7,923 nucleotides of DNA from Ignavibacteriaceae bacterium (GCA_013388525.1 JACAFA010000190.1:1-7923), one strand, 5' to 3'; numbered from the stretch's first letter, positions 1 to 7,594 are shown. Notes: generated by a model from the sequence alone, not told the origin. Numbers and translations: made by a program.

Positions 1-2315
1 ACTTTATAATTTTTAATTTTGGGAAACAGATCAGCCATTTCATTCAGCTCGTGATAGTGAGTTGCAAAAAGAGTTTTAGCGGCAACGTCTTTATTATCAT
101 GAAGATATTCCGTTATTGCCCACGCAATTGAAATTCCATCAAACGTGCTTGTTCCTCTTCCTATTTCATCAAGCAGTATAAGACTTTTTGAAGAAGCATT
201 ATTCAGAATATTTGCTGCTTCCTGCATCTCAACCAAAAAAGTACTTTCACCGGAAGTTATGTTATCACTTGCACCAACGCGAGTAAAAATTCTATCCACC
301 AATCCAATCTTTGCACTTTTTGCAGGAACGAATGAACCAATCTGTGCCATCAGAACAATCAATCCAATCTGACGAAGATAAACAGATTTGCCAGCCATAT
401 TTGGTCCGGTAAGTAAAATTATCTGATCGTTTTTATTATCAATTACACAATCATTAGGTTTAAATTTTTCACCGGGCGGTAGAATCTGTTCTACAACCGG
501 ATGACGACCTTCAATAATTTCCAGCTCATCTCCATCATGAACAACAGGTTTTGAATATTTGTATGCTTCTGCACATTCAGCAAATGAAATCAGGCAATCA
601 ATCAATGCAATCATTCGAGCGTTACTCTGGATTGCAACAGCTTCAGCAGCTATGTATTTTTTTAATTCATCAAATAATTCTGATTCCAGTTCGTTAATCT
701 TTTCTTCTGCATTGAGTATTTTATCTTCATATTCTTTTAACTCGGGAGTAATATATCTTTCCGAATTCACCAACGTTTGTTTGCGAATATAATTTTCAGG
801 CACTTTATCTTTATGTGCATTGCTTATATCGATGTAGTAGCCAAAAACATTATTGAAGCTGACTTTCAGTGAAGGTATTCCTGATCTTTCTCTTTCTGTC
901 TTCTGAAGTTTTGCTATCCAGTCTTTTCCGTGAAATGCAATGTTTCGTAATTCATCGAGCTCAGGACTGAAACCGTTTCTTATAACTCCACCATCAACTA
1001 ATGTTGCAGGAGGAGAATCTATTATTGCGTTTTGAATTCGCTCTACCAAATTTTCAAGTGGATTAAGTTCTCTTGAAGTTTTTGATAAAGCATCAGTCTT
1101 AAAGCTTGAAAGATGTTCTTTAATCGCAGGGATTTTTTTAAGTGAAGTTTTTAACGCAACAACTTCTCTCGGATTTGCTCTGCCTGTGCAAATTCTTGAA
1201 ATAATTCTTTCAAGATCACCAACTTCCTTTAACTCATTCTCAATTTTCTTTCGCTGAGATTTATTCTTCAGTAGTTCTTCAACACTATCAAGCCGACTTT
1301 GAATCTTTTTCAAATCTCTCAATGGTGCAGAAATCCATTTCTTTAAAAGTCGTCCACCCATTGCAGTAGTTGTTTTGTCAAGAATAGAAATCAGCGAACC
1401 TTCTCTTCCATCTCCGTGCATCGAGTAGCTAATCTCAAGATTTCTTCTCGTTGAAGAATCGAGAATCATATATTCGGAAGGATTGTAGAGAGAAATTCTG
1501 TTGAGATGAGTGAGATTTACCTTCTGTGTTTCCTGCAAATAATTTAACGCAGCACCGCTGGCAACTATTCCCTTTTGAAGATGTTCAATCCCGAATCCTT
1601 TCAGCGTAACAGTCCCGAACTGATTGAGAAGCAATTCATTCGCATAATCGTAATTAAAAATCCAGTCATCCATTTTTGTAATTCGGATTGAAGGATTTAT
1701 TTTGCTGATAACCGGAATGAGATAATCCTTTTCTTTTTTCTGAATTAAAATTTCTGCGGGAGCAATTGATTCAATTTGCTGCTGAAGATCAGATTCAGGA
1801 ACTTCAAACGTGAAGAACTCACCTGTTGAAACATCTGCGAACGAAATTCCTGCAATCTCATCCTTGATGAAAACAGCAAGTAGGTAATTATTTTTTTTAT
1901 GATCGAGAAGCTTATTGGAAAGAGTTGCACCGGGAGTTACAACTTCCACCACTTCCCTTTTCACAATTCCTTTGGCAAACTTCGGATTCTCCATTTGCTC
2001 ACATACAGCTACTCGATAGCCAGCTCGAACCAGCTTTGGCAAATAAGTATCAATTGCGTGATGAGGAAATCCTGCAAGCGGAACATCTTCTGCTGCACCG
2101 TTTGCTCTTTTCGTTAACGTTATACCAAGAACTTTGGAAGCAATTTTCGCATCGTTTTCAAATGTCTCGAAGAAATCACCGACTCTGAAAAGCAAAATTG
2201 TATCCGGGTTGGCTTCCTTAATCCTTAAATACTGAGACATTAAAGGGGTTTGTCCGTCTCTCCCGGCTTGATTTTCCCTGGGTAACTTGTTGGTTTGTGA
2301 ATCCTGTTTACTCAT
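1..2315 (-). CDS. mutS: DNA mismatch repair protein MutS (C-terminus beyond window)
   Basis: MutS binds mismatched bases and small loops in newly made DNA as an ATP-dependent clamp and recruits MutL. About 771 codons are visible and the frame is open to the window edge; full-length MutS is usually 850-880 residues, so roughly 80-110 are missing. The mismatch-reading motif GDFFE lies at residues 46-50, with the Phe-x-Glu pair as F48 and E50. The ATPase carries Walker A GPNMAGKS (637-644), the signature region with TSGESTF (687-693), Walker B LLDEIGRGTS (714-723) and the THYHE motif (752-756). The ATG at 2315 is chosen because the family's conserved TPLMSQYL block starts at residue 23; a start at Met26 would cut it. 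The first 22 residues are polar and less conserved. No good Shine-Dalgarno site is seen. The upstream lipoprotein gene ends 69 nt away without an obvious terminator, so read-through is possible. Confidence 0.98.
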   Translation of the reverse strand, partial: MSKQDSQTNKLPRENQAGRDGQTPLMSQYLRIKEANPDTILLFRVGDFFETFENDAKIASKVLGITLTKRANGAAEDVPLAGFPHHAIDTYLPKLVRAGYRVAVCEQMENPKFAKGIVKREVVEVVTPGATLSNKLLDHKKNNYLLAVFIKDEIAGISFADVSTGEFFTFEVPESDLQQQIESIAPAEILIQKKEKDYLIPVISKINPSIRITKMDDWIFNYDYANELLLNQFGTVTLKGFGIEHLQKGIVASGAALNYLQETQKVNLTHLNRISLYNPSEYMILDSSTRRNLEISYSMHGDGREGSLISILDKTTTAMGGRLLKKWISAPLRDLKKIQSRLDSVEELLKNKSQRKKIENELKEVGDLERIISRICTGRANPREVVALKTSLKKIPAIKEHLSSFKTDALSKTSRELNPLENLVERIQNAIIDSPPATLVDGGVIRNGFSPELDELRNIAFHGKDWIAKLQKTERERSGIPSLKVSFNNVFGYYIDISNAHKDKVPENYIRKQTLVNSERYITPELKEYEDKILNAEEKINELESELFDELKKYIAAEAVAIQSNARMIALIDCLISFAECAEAYKYSKPVVHDGDELEIIEGRHPVVEQILPPGEKFKPNDCVIDNKNDQIILLTGPNMAGKSVYLRQIGLIVLMAQIGSFVPAKSAKIGLVDRIFTRVGASDNITSGESTFLVEMQEAANILNNASSKSLILLDEIGRGTSTFDGISIAWAITEYLHDNKDVAAKTLFATHYHELNEMADLFPKIKNYK

Positions 2316-2384
2316 CGGGCTAAAAATAGCTCAATCGTAAAAGAATATCAATTTAGATCGTTACCAGCACAGATAAAAGATTGG

Positions 2385-3476
2385 TTATTTGCGTTTAGAA
2401 AAATTATCTAAGTGTAAAAACATCGCACCTCTCGAACTCGATTGATAACTTTTACTTGTACCATAGGTCAAAAGCAGAATTCCTTTGAAGTAAGTAATGT
2501 CAGGAATAAAATCATACAATCCTTGAACCGATTCCAGTCCCTCATTAATTGATATCCATCCAGACTTATCTGTCCATTTCAAAACACCAAGATAATTTGC
2601 AGCCACATATATCTCATTTTTAATCTCGTCAAAGGCAATTGAAGTAGCAATCGCCAATCCATTGCCTGATGTTCTGGGTAAAGAATCTCCAAATGTTTTC
2701 CATTCATAGTTATCTAAATACTTAATATTAGCCCAGCCTGCTGCAAATAACGTATCATTAATAAAAATAATATCATGACACCCAAAAAACCTTTCATCAG
2801 CAGTAAGACCATCGTCTGGGAAACAGTCTATTGTTCTGTTATAAAATGTAGTAACAAAGTGATTTGTAAAAGCATAATTTCCAATAAGTATTTTATTTGA
2901 ATTATGATCCTTTAAAAATTTAGAAACACCTATTGGTACGATAGCATTCTGTTTAAAACAACCTCCGGTTGATGGCGTAGAAAGAGAATCATAGATATCA
3001 TAAATATTATTTTCGGTTACATATTTGTATTTGTAGAATGAAGATGCACCTATAAGTATATTATTTTCATTATCCACTATCATTTCTCTTACTTCACTGA
3101 GAATAGGTACAGTCAGAGGTACTACATTTTTCCCTGTAACCAGATATACAGGCTTCCCAATTGTTGAGGCAATCAATTCTCCATTATAAAATTCTATTGC
3201 AGCTATATGATATTCAACCGAATCTCCGATTACAGGTGCAAAAACTTCCCAATGAATTCCATCAGAAGATTTGTAGATAGCACCTTTACCGCTAAAATCT
3301 CGCCCCGCTACATATATTTCATCGTTATGGATTTTAACATCCCAAATATCCATTCCACTTAGTTCAGGTATATTTTGCCATTTATTTTCTACAGGGTCAT
3401 TATTTGTTGGTTCATTTACGCAGGATAAAAATAATAGAAAAAGAAGCAATGCGAGTGTTGTAATATAGGATTTCAT
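2385..3476 (-). CDS. Lipoprotein, probable beta-propeller, paralog A
   Basis: 363 residues, not a family I can name. The N-terminus is a lipoprotein signal: Lys2, a hydrophobic run at 8-17, then FLSC with the likely lipidated Cys19, so the protein should be anchored to a membrane outside the cytoplasm. The mature part starts with a short polar linker (20-31). It then shows repeating units of the kind 'hydrophobic strand, Asn-Asp, Tyr/Leu-Val-Ala-Gly, ... Trp', for example NDEIYVAGRD (51-60) and later INDTLFAAG, which fits a propeller. YKSSDGIHW (68-76) looks like a degenerate Asp-box of the BNR/sialidase type, one residue short. Three cysteines after the lipobox, in GGCFKQ, IDCFP and GCHD, are shared with the neighbouring paralog and could form disulfides. 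The paralog's stop lies 12 nt upstream, so the two are surely one transcript. A catalytic role is not evident; a binding or surface role is a guess. Confidence 0.85.
   Translation of the reverse strand: MKSYITTLALLLFLLFLSCVNEPTNNDPVENKWQNIPELSGMDIWDVKIHNDEIYVAGRDFSGKGAIYKSSDGIHWEVFAPVIGDSVEYHIAAIEFYNGELIASTIGKPVYLVTGKNVVPLTVPILSEVREMIVDNENNILIGASSFYKYKYVTENNIYDIYDSLSTPSTGGCFKQNAIVPIGVSKFLKDHNSNKILIGNYAFTNHFVTTFYNRTIDCFPDDGLTADERFFGCHDIIFINDTLFAAGWANIKYLDNYEWKTFGDSLPRTSGNGLAIATSIAFDEIKNEIYVAANYLGVLKWTDKSGWISINEGLESVQGLYDFIPDITYFKGILLLTYGTSKSYQSSSRGAMFLHLDNFSKRK
3241..3390 (-). repeat. Highly conserved block shared by the two lipoprotein genes (copy A)
   Basis: This 150-nt stretch aligns without gaps to 4339-4488 with about 14 differences by hand count, near 91% identity. 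It encodes the start of the mature protein up to the Asp-box-like motif. The rest of the two genes is much more diverged. Confidence 0.7.
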
Positions 3477-3488
3477 CTTATGCTCTAA

Positions 3489-4604
3489 TTATTCATAATT
3501 AAGTGAATAATACCGTGCACCTCTAGAACTCGATTGATAATTTTTACTCGTTCCATAAGTTAAAAGAAGGACGCCTTTGAAATATGTTAAGTTTGGTATA
3601 AAATCATAATAACCTTGGACACTTTCTAAACCATTATTCAAGGTTACCCACCCGGAGTTTTCTACCAATTTGGTAACTCCAATGTAATTTGAAGCAACAT
3701 AAATTTCCTTTTTTACTTCATCGTAAGCAATAGCAGTAGGAATAGTCAGAGCACTGTCGGGGGTTTTGGGAAGTGTATCACCATAAACTTTCCATTCGCT
3801 TTGATCTAAGTACTTAATAGTTCCTTTACCACCAGCAGCAAAAAGTGTATCATTAATAAAAATCAGATCGTGACATCCGTGAAATCTGTCAACACTTGTT
3901 AAACCATTATTAGGAAAACAATCAATTGATCTATTGCTAAATGCAGAAACGAAATGATAATTGAGCGAAATATTACCAATTAGAATATCATTTGAAGACT
4001 CGTTCAATAAGAATTTAGAAACACTAATCCCACCGGTAATTCCAGCCTGTTTATAACATCCGCCATCCGGCGGTGTGAAGAGCGAGTCATAAATATCATA
4101 AGTGCTGTCAGGAGTAATATATTTGCAAAAATAACCCGGTAAATAAGTCCCAATTAAAATATTATTTTCTTTGTCAACTATCATTTCTCTAATATCACCA
4201 AGAGGTTCTGTAAGTCGAGTAATAATTGAATTTATTATTAAATATAATGGTTGTCCTGAAGCACAAGCAATCAAATGTCCATTGTAGAAATCAATTGCTC
4301 CTACTCCAAATTCAAGTGAATCTCCAATTGAAGGTACAAAAACATCCCAATGAATTGCGTCAGAAGATTTATAGATAGCACCTTTACCGCTAAAATCTCT
4401 TCCAGCAACATATATTTCATCGTTATAAATCTTAACATCCCAAATATCCATTCCACTTAGTTCAGGGATGTCTTGCCATTTATTTTCTGAGGCGACATGG
4501 TCAGGTGGTTCATTTACACAAGTAGAAAACAAAAGAAAGAGAAGTGGCGTAAAATTCTTGAAGAGGGTACTGAATAGTTCAATATGTAAGGTTATAGCAT
4601 TCAT
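3489..4604 (-). CDS. Lipoprotein, probable beta-propeller, paralog B
   Basis: A tandem copy of the downstream lipoprotein, about 60% identical by eye over the full length. It shares the CVNEP sequence at the lipidation site, the Asp-box-like YKSSDAIHW and the cysteine motifs GGCYKQ, IDCFP and GCHD. The frame is open to a TTG at 4655, but I prefer the ATG at 4604. It gives 371 residues, close to the 363 of the paralog, and a plausible signal peptide with Lys16, a hydrophobic run at 18-26 and the lipidated Cys at 29 within FSTC. The TTG start would add 17 basic residues before the signal. Neither start has a clear ribosome binding site. It is the first gene of the minus-strand group. Function is unknown; the family looks like exported propellers of FCB-group bacteria. 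Confidence 0.82.
   Translation of the reverse strand: MNAITLHIELFSTLFKNFTPLLFLLFSTCVNEPPDHVASENKWQDIPELSGMDIWDVKIYNDEIYVAGRDFSGKGAIYKSSDAIHWDVFVPSIGDSLEFGVGAIDFYNGHLIACASGQPLYLIINSIITRLTEPLGDIREMIVDKENNILIGTYLPGYFCKYITPDSTYDIYDSLFTPPDGGCYKQAGITGGISVSKFLLNESSNDILIGNISLNYHFVSAFSNRSIDCFPNNGLTSVDRFHGCHDLIFINDTLFAAGGKGTIKYLDQSEWKVYGDTLPKTPDSALTIPTAIAYDEVKKEIYVASNYIGVTKLVENSGWVTLNNGLESVQGYYDFIPNLTYFKGVLLLTYGTSKNYQSSSRGARYYSLNYE
4339..4488 (-). repeat. Highly conserved block shared by the two lipoprotein genes (copy B)
   Basis: Partner of 3241-3390 at a constant offset of 1098 nt. It encodes the same stretch in paralog B. Confidence 0.7.
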
Positions 4605-4762
4605 AAAAAATCTATTTAAGATTCTGTTTAAACCTAGATATTTGAATTTATTCAAGTGTTATTTAAAGATTATTTAATTGTTAAGTTTTATTAGAATATC
4701 CACCAGTTTTATCTGCCAATACTATCAAATTAAATAATAAAATCTGATAGACTGTCCCCTTC

Positions 4763-4792
4763 TTGAAAATCCTATTCTTTTTAATATATTTG
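4763..4792 (+). promoter_or_regulatory. Candidate Bacteroides-type promoter for the small ORF/nucleotidyltransferase pair
   Basis: TTG at 4763-4765, a 19-nt spacer and TATATTTG at 4785-4792 match the known Bacteroides consensus (-33 TTTG or TTG, -7 TAnnTTTG). Transcription would begin near 4799 and give a leader of roughly 70 nt before the GTG at 4873. In such AT-rich DNA chance matches occur, but the position is right. Confidence 0.45.
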
Positions 4793-4859
4793 CCACGTAT
4801 CTGTTAGTTCAATCAAATATACTTCGAAATTTAGAGTGAATTGATTATACACTCATTAA

Positions 4860-4864
4860 AAGGA
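4860..4864 (+). promoter_or_regulatory. Ribosome binding site supporting a GTG start
   Basis: AAGGA lies 8 nt before the GTG at 4873. It is one of the clearer Shine-Dalgarno sites in the window and decides the start, as no in-frame ATG is available before the conserved part of the small protein. Confidence 0.6.
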
Positions 4865-4872
4865 AATTTGCA

Positions 4873-5055
4873 GTGGAAAAAGTATTGCATGTTGTGAATA
4901 AAAAAGAAGTGCAAAATGATTACGGATTCTGGAAACAGAAATCTGCACAGGAACGCATCAATGCCCTAGAAATATTACGTTTACAATATATTCAAATGCA
5001 AAAAGATGTTCAGCCAGGATTTCAAAGAGTTTATAGAATTACTAAACGCAAATAA
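4873..5055 (+). CDS. Small protein, partner of overlapping nucleotidyltransferase
   Basis: 60 residues, charged and without signal peptide or membrane segment. An acidic/aromatic start (DYGFW, 16-20) is followed by a probable amphipathic helix with ERINALEILRLQY (27-39) and a basic tail FQRVYRITKRK (50-60). From memory, short proteins with this layout (aromatic Y/F-W, ER..ALE.LR.QY, then RVYRI.KR) often stand directly before small nucleotidyltransferase genes in Bacteroidota and other bacteria. I know of no assigned function. Translation starts at GTG after a good Shine-Dalgarno site. The last 50 nt are shared, in another frame, with the start of the nucleotidyltransferase, so the two are probably translationally coupled. 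It could be the antitoxin or regulator of the enzyme, or a bound cofactor; this is inference. It is not a HEPN protein, being too short and lacking an R-x4-6-H motif. Confidence 0.8.
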   Translation: MEKVLHVVNKKEVQNDYGFWKQKSAQERINALEILRLQYIQMQKDVQPGFQRVYRITKRK

Positions 5056-5443
5056 GGTAGAATATCTTATTGTTGGTGGTTATGCGGTTGGTATTCACGG
5101 ATATCCAAGATATACTGGAGATATTGATATATGGATAAACCCCGATAGCAATAACATCAAGAAAATGTCGAAGGTTTTAGAAGACTTTGGTTTCATATCA
5201 AACCCGGAGATTGAAGCAGACCTTAAAAATCCTGAAAACATTTTTAGAATTGGAAACCCTCCTTTTAGAATTGATATAATGACTGACATCGATGGTGTAA
5301 ATTTCGAAGAGTGTTATCCAAATAAAATTGGAAAAGAAATTGATAATACATTAATGATTTTTATCGGTTATAAAGATCTAGTCCGAAATAAAAAAGCTTC
5401 AGGTAGAAAACAGGATTTATTAGATCTCGAAAACCTTCAATAA
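5006..5443 (+). CDS. Minimal nucleotidyltransferase (MNT/DUF6036-like)
   Basis: 145 residues of the DNA polymerase beta-type nucleotidyltransferase superfamily. Such enzymes move an NMP from an NTP to a protein, RNA or small molecule. The core signature is intact: VGGYAVGIHGY (23-33) with the Gly-Gly, then GDIDIWI (38-44) with metal-binding D39 and D41, and a third carboxylate at D90 in FRIDIMTD. The C-terminal YKDLVRNKKASGRKQDLLDLE (122-142) is a helix typical of this subfamily. All catalytic residues are present, so it should be active. The ATG at 5006 has no Shine-Dalgarno site and lies inside the small gene before it, which points to coupled translation. Relatives occur in toxin-antitoxin modules (MNT with HEPN, AbiEii with AbiEi), but here neither a HEPN nor an AbiEi partner is seen. 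The target is unknown. The next gene starts 41 nt on. Confidence 0.88.
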   Translation: MFSQDFKEFIELLNANKVEYLIVGGYAVGIHGYPRYTGDIDIWINPDSNNIKKMSKVLEDFGFISNPEIEADLKNPENIFRIGNPPFRIDIMTDIDGVNFEECYPNKIGKEIDNTLMIFIGYKDLVRNKKASGRKQDLLDLENLQ

Positions 5444-5484
5444 TTTTTATACACCCTTTAACTAATTAAACTCTCAGGAGCTAA

Positions 5485-6459
5485 ATGAAAAAAATAGGAA
5501 TATTGTTCGGGCAGGAAACAACTTTTCCACCTGCATTTGTTGAAAGAGTAAACTCAAAAAATGAATCCGCCAAAGGCGGAGGTATAACTGCGGAGTTTGT
5601 TAAAATTGATAAAGTTGTTCAGGGCGAACCAAGCGGTTACGATGTTATCATCGATAGAATTTCCCAGGATGTTCCTTTCTACAGAGCTTTCCTAAAAAAT
5701 GCTGCATTGAATGGCACGGCGGTGATCAACAATCCTTTCTGGTGGAGTGCGGATGAAAAGTTTTTCAACAATGCATTAATGACAAAGCTCGATGTTGCAG
5801 TTCCGAAAACTGTTTTGCTTCCATCAAACCAGCATCCTGATGATACAAATGCGAACTCTTTCAGAAATCTTGATTACCCATTGAACTGGGATGCAATGTT
5901 CAGCTATGTTGGTTTTCCTGCTTACTTCAAACCGTTTGCTGGCGGCGGATGGAAAAATGTTTACCGTCTCGAATCACCCGATGATTTCTTCAAAGCGTAT
6001 AACGAAACCGGTCAGCTTGTGATGATGCTGCAGGAAGAAATAAATTTTACTGAATATTTCAGATGTTATTGTCTTGACAGAAAAGATGTTCACATAATGA
6101 GATACGATCCGAAACAGCCGCATCATCTGCGATACGTTAGAAATCCAAAACCAATTGAAAAGCCATTGCTGGATAAACTTCTTCACGCGGTTCTAACAAT
6201 CAACAACGCACTTGGTTACGATTTCAATACAGTTGAACTTGCTATCCGTAATGGAGTTCCATATGCAATTGATTTCTGCAATCCTGCACCGGATGCAGAT
6301 AAAAATTCAGTTGGTGAAGAAAATTTTGAATGGATAGTTGAAGCAGCCGCTAATATGGCAATAAGAAGAGCAAAAGCTCACATAGCCGGACAAAATAATT
6401 TAACGTGGGGTAATTTTATAAAATCATTTGCAGCTAACATCCCATTAAGTGAAAGTTAA
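5485..6459 (+). CDS. ATP-grasp ligase (RimK/glutathione synthase-like)
   Basis: 324 residues, cytosolic. ATP-grasp ligases activate a carboxylate as acyl phosphate and join it to an amine. The N-terminal pre-ATP-grasp part runs to about residue 88. ADEKFFNNALMTKL (89-102) opens the ATP-binding part. FKPFAGGGW (148-156) holds the phosphate-binding Lys149 and glycine-rich loop. LQEEI (182-186) fits the adenine-contacting stretch. Metal ligands are likely E251 in NTVEL and D263/N266 in IDFCNPAPD. The ATG follows AGGAG at 5476-5480. The next gene begins 14 nt after the stop, so the two are one operon. Residues 28-33 are encoded by a palindrome that looks inserted. The neighbours, a second ligase of another fold and an amidotransferase, argue for a shared pathway to a peptide-like or amidated metabolite. 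Substrates cannot be read from the sequence. It is less likely to be a true glutathione synthetase. Confidence 0.87.
   Translation: MKKIGILFGQETTFPPAFVERVNSKNESAKGGGITAEFVKIDKVVQGEPSGYDVIIDRISQDVPFYRAFLKNAALNGTAVINNPFWWSADEKFFNNALMTKLDVAVPKTVLLPSNQHPDDTNANSFRNLDYPLNWDAMFSYVGFPAYFKPFAGGGWKNVYRLESPDDFFKAYNETGQLVMMLQEEINFTEYFRCYCLDRKDVHIMRYDPKQPHHLRYVRNPKPIEKPLLDKLLHAVLTINNALGYDFNTVELAIRNGVPYAIDFCNPAPDADKNSVGEENFEWIVEAAANMAIRRAKAHIAGQNNLTWGNFIKSFAANIPLSES
5566..5580 (+). repeat. Short palindrome inside the ATP-grasp gene
   Basis: TCCGCC-AAA-GGCGGA is a perfect 6-bp stem with a 3-nt loop, GC-rich in AT-rich surroundings. It is in frame and encodes Ser-Ala-Lys-Gly-Gly, followed by another Gly. 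From memory, palindromes of this kind are dispersed in FCB-group genomes. It has the same stem-AAA-stem layout as the hairpin at 7595-7613. Confidence 0.55.
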
Positions 6460-6473
6460 GGTGAAATAGTTCT

Positions 6474-7580
6474 ATGACAGAACCCGGATTATTTACATTA
6501 GGAGTCGAAGAGGAATTTCAAATTGTTGATCCTCAAACAAGAGAGCTGAAATCTCACATTCAACAGATTATTGAAGAAGGTAAAATTATTCTCGCCGAGA
6601 AAGTAAAACCTGAGATGCACCAATCTGTTGTTGAAATCGGAACTGACATTTGCAGAGATATAAATGATGCGAGACAGCAGGTAACAAAACTTCGGCAGGA
6701 TCTTGCAATGCTTGCAAAGAAAAATAATCTAAGGATTGCTGCTGCAGGCACTCACCCGTTTTCTCACTGGAAAGATCAGGCAATTACAGAAAATCCCCGT
6801 TACCAGGAAATAATCTCAGACTATCAACAGGTGGCAAGAGCAAATTTAATTTTTGGTCTTCACGTTCACGTTGGCGTTGACGACAGAGAAACTGCTCTTC
6901 ACGTGATGAATGCTGCAAGATATTTTCTTCCGCACATTTTTGCATTGTCCACAAACTCACCTTTCTGGTTGGGTAGAAACACAGGATTCAAATCTTACCG
7001 AAGCAAAGTGTTTGACAGATTTCCTAGAACAGGAATTCCGGATTATTTCGGAAGTCTTGCTGAGTACGACAACTTTGTTAAGTTATTAGTAAAGACAAAA
7101 TGTATTGACGATGCAAAGAAAATCTGGTGGGATATTCGCGCTCATCCATATTTCAACACACTCGAGTTCAGAGTTTGTGACATTCCGATGAGAGTTGATG
7201 AAACAATTTGCCTTGCTGCAATTATGCAGGCAATAGTCGCAAAACTTCACAAATTGATCAAGCAAAACCTCGGTTTCAGACTTTACAGAAGAGCACTGAT
7301 CGCTGAGAATAAATGGCGTGCTGCCCGTTACGGCATTCATGGAAAATTAATTGATTTCGGGAAACAGGAAGAAGTTGAGTTTAAAAAACTTATCGGCGAA
7401 CTGCTTGAATTTATTGATGATGTTGTTGACGAACTTGGTTCAAGAGAAGAAATAAAATACGTTTATAAAATTCTTGAAATGGGAACCGGTGCTGACCGCC
7501 AGTTGAAAGTTTATGAACAATCCGGCGATACCAAATCAGTGGTTGATTACATAATTGAAGAAACTCATGTTGGGTTGTAA
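6474..7580 (+). CDS. Carboxylate-amine ligase, YbdK/GCS2 family (COG2170)
   Basis: 368 residues, full length for the family. GCS2 enzymes use ATP to join a carboxylate, often the gamma-carboxyl of glutamate, to an amine. E. coli YbdK has weak glutamate-cysteine ligase activity, but most relatives have no known substrate. Family blocks in order: TLGVEEEF (8-15), HQSVVEIGT (49-57), GLHVHVG (128-134), STNSPFW (159-165), GFKSYR (171-176), WWDIRAHP (218-225) leading to EFRVCD (231-236), ENKWRAARYG (278-287) and GTGADRQ (337-343). The acidic metal-binding and basic ATP-contacting residues of these blocks appear intact. AAGGTGA at 6458-6464 overlaps the stop of the ATP-grasp gene and lies 9 nt before the ATG, which suggests coupled expression. 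The glutamine amidotransferase gene follows after a repeat element. Together they look like an amidoligase pathway rather than simple glutathione synthesis. Confidence 0.93.
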   Translation: MTEPGLFTLGVEEEFQIVDPQTRELKSHIQQIIEEGKIILAEKVKPEMHQSVVEIGTDICRDINDARQQVTKLRQDLAMLAKKNNLRIAAAGTHPFSHWKDQAITENPRYQEIISDYQQVARANLIFGLHVHVGVDDRETALHVMNAARYFLPHIFALSTNSPFWLGRNTGFKSYRSKVFDRFPRTGIPDYFGSLAEYDNFVKLLVKTKCIDDAKKIWWDIRAHPYFNTLEFRVCDIPMRVDETICLAAIMQAIVAKLHKLIKQNLGFRLYRRALIAENKWRAARYGIHGKLIDFGKQEEVEFKKLIGELLEFIDDVVDELGSREEIKYVYKILEMGTGADRQLKVYEQSGDTKSVVDYIIEETHVGL

Positions 7581-7594
7581 AAGCCCACTCCTAA

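Larger units (their letters stand above)
4605..4872. other. Divergent intergenic region between minus- and plus-strand gene groups
   Basis: Very AT-rich and without a convincing gene. It must hold the promoters of both flanking groups. On the plus strand a Bacteroides-type promoter is seen at 4763-4792. On the minus strand the only -7-like match is TATATTTG read from 4821 to 4814, and it lacks a TTG at the right distance, so the promoter of the lipoprotein group is not settled. A 6-bp inverted repeat (CTATCA at 4722-4727, TGATAG at 4745-4750) lies about 13 nt before the plus-strand -33 element. It could be an operator but is short enough to occur by chance. Confidence 0.6.

Noticed and set aside
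145..792. Plus-strand open frames at 145-372 and 559-792
   Set aside because: They lie opposite mutS, whose frame is continuous and carries all family motifs; their translations show no recognisable features.
1745..2188. Open frames on both strands at 1745-1930, 1899-2117 and 1925-2188
   Set aside because: Shadows of the mutS N-terminal part; low-complexity translations.
2247..2298. Direct repeat GGTTTGT and a weak CCC/GGG palindrome in the mutS N-terminal extension
   Set aside because: Too short and imperfect to call a repeat; the region is simply a variable N-terminus.
4605..4655. TTG start of lipoprotein B at 4655
   Set aside because: It would put 17 basic residues before the signal peptide and lacks a ribosome binding site; the in-frame ATG at 4604 gives a length close to that of the paralog.
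4468..4677. Plus-strand open frame opposite the start of lipoprotein B
   Set aside because: Antisense to a signal peptide region; no ribosome binding site and no conserved-looking sequence.
4722..4750. Inverted repeat CTATCA/TGATAG as an operator
   Set aside because: Only 6 bp with a 17-nt gap in AT-rich DNA; chance is a sufficient explanation, though it is noted in the intergenic entry.
6560..7340. Minus-strand open frames opposite the carboxylate-amine ligase
   Set aside because: Antisense shadows of a gene with complete family motifs.
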